Origin: an uncultured Bacteroidales bacterium
Lineage (GTDB): Bacteria; Bacteroidota; Bacteroidia; Bacteroidales; UBA932
NCBI GenBank assembly: GCA_900318445.1
Contig: ONKO01000004.1
Span: 62,001-126,000, forward strand
Length of the DNA stretch: 64,000 nt
Reading direction: 5' to 3'
Shown: positions 63,161 through 64,000 of the stretch, piece after piece
Layout of the letters: every line of letters begins with the position of its first letter
How positions within the stretch are numbered: position 1 is the first letter of the stretch
Program-made: the position numbers and the translations under genes
Notes under the pieces: model-generated
What the model was told of the DNA's origin: nothing
The model's database searches: none
Seen by the model: the letters and a program-made list of their open reading frames with translations, nothing else

Positions 63161-64000
<840 letters not shown>

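Overview
This window is chromosomal DNA from a Bacteroidales-type bacterium (phylum Bacteroidota) with fairly high GC. The signs are a SusC/SusD pair, many fimbrillin-like lipoproteins, BACON domains, a DUF3575/DUF5119 pair, and promoters of the Bacteroidota type (TTTG, about 19-20 bases, then TAnnTTTG) with few Shine-Dalgarno sites. The species cannot be named from the sequence. No transposase, integrase, phage gene or CRISPR array is visible.

Layout. (1) 1-6375: the end of a polysaccharide-utilisation-type locus (SusC C-terminus, SusD, large BACON lipoprotein), closed by a strong terminator. (2) 6531-17631: housekeeping genes: gyrA and a TPR protein; phoH; a tight run of SPOR lipoprotein, M28-like/TonB fusion, leuS and yitT; then a small membrane-anchored AraC protein. 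(3) 17647-21384: rluA-type pseudouridine synthase, a tRNA-Pro(AGG), a 430-base repeat-rich gap, and a lysC-lysA operon on the minus strand. (4) 21561-43519: a 22-kb, 13-gene operon-like fimbrial locus with a DUF3575 outer-membrane protein, a DUF5119 lipoprotein and eleven fimbrillin-like lipoproteins. Each of the eleven has a Thr-Lys/Arg motif 25-33 residues after the lipid cysteine; four have beta-helix/GLUG-like tails. (5) 43616-49910: a six-cysteine membrane-anchored protein of unknown function, then three translationally coupled genes: a zinc-peptidase/propeller/barrel protein, a PrsW-type intramembrane protease and a multi-pass membrane AraC regulator. (6) 49907-57687, minus strand: a histidine phosphatase followed by a full histidine-utilisation operon (ftcd, hutU, hutH, hutI). 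(7) 57849-64000, minus strand: purine operon purF (cut by the window edge), purM, purN, purH, purD, folD.

The most novel candidates are the peptidase/PrsW/membrane-AraC module, which could form a regulated-proteolysis signalling pathway; a catalytically degenerate M28 peptidase fused to a TonB C-terminal domain; and short dispersed or palindromic elements lying in frame inside hutU and hutI and at the purM/purN junction, where one seems to supply the purN start codon. Several genes also have a consensus -7 box only 3-7 bases before the ATG and are probably leaderless.
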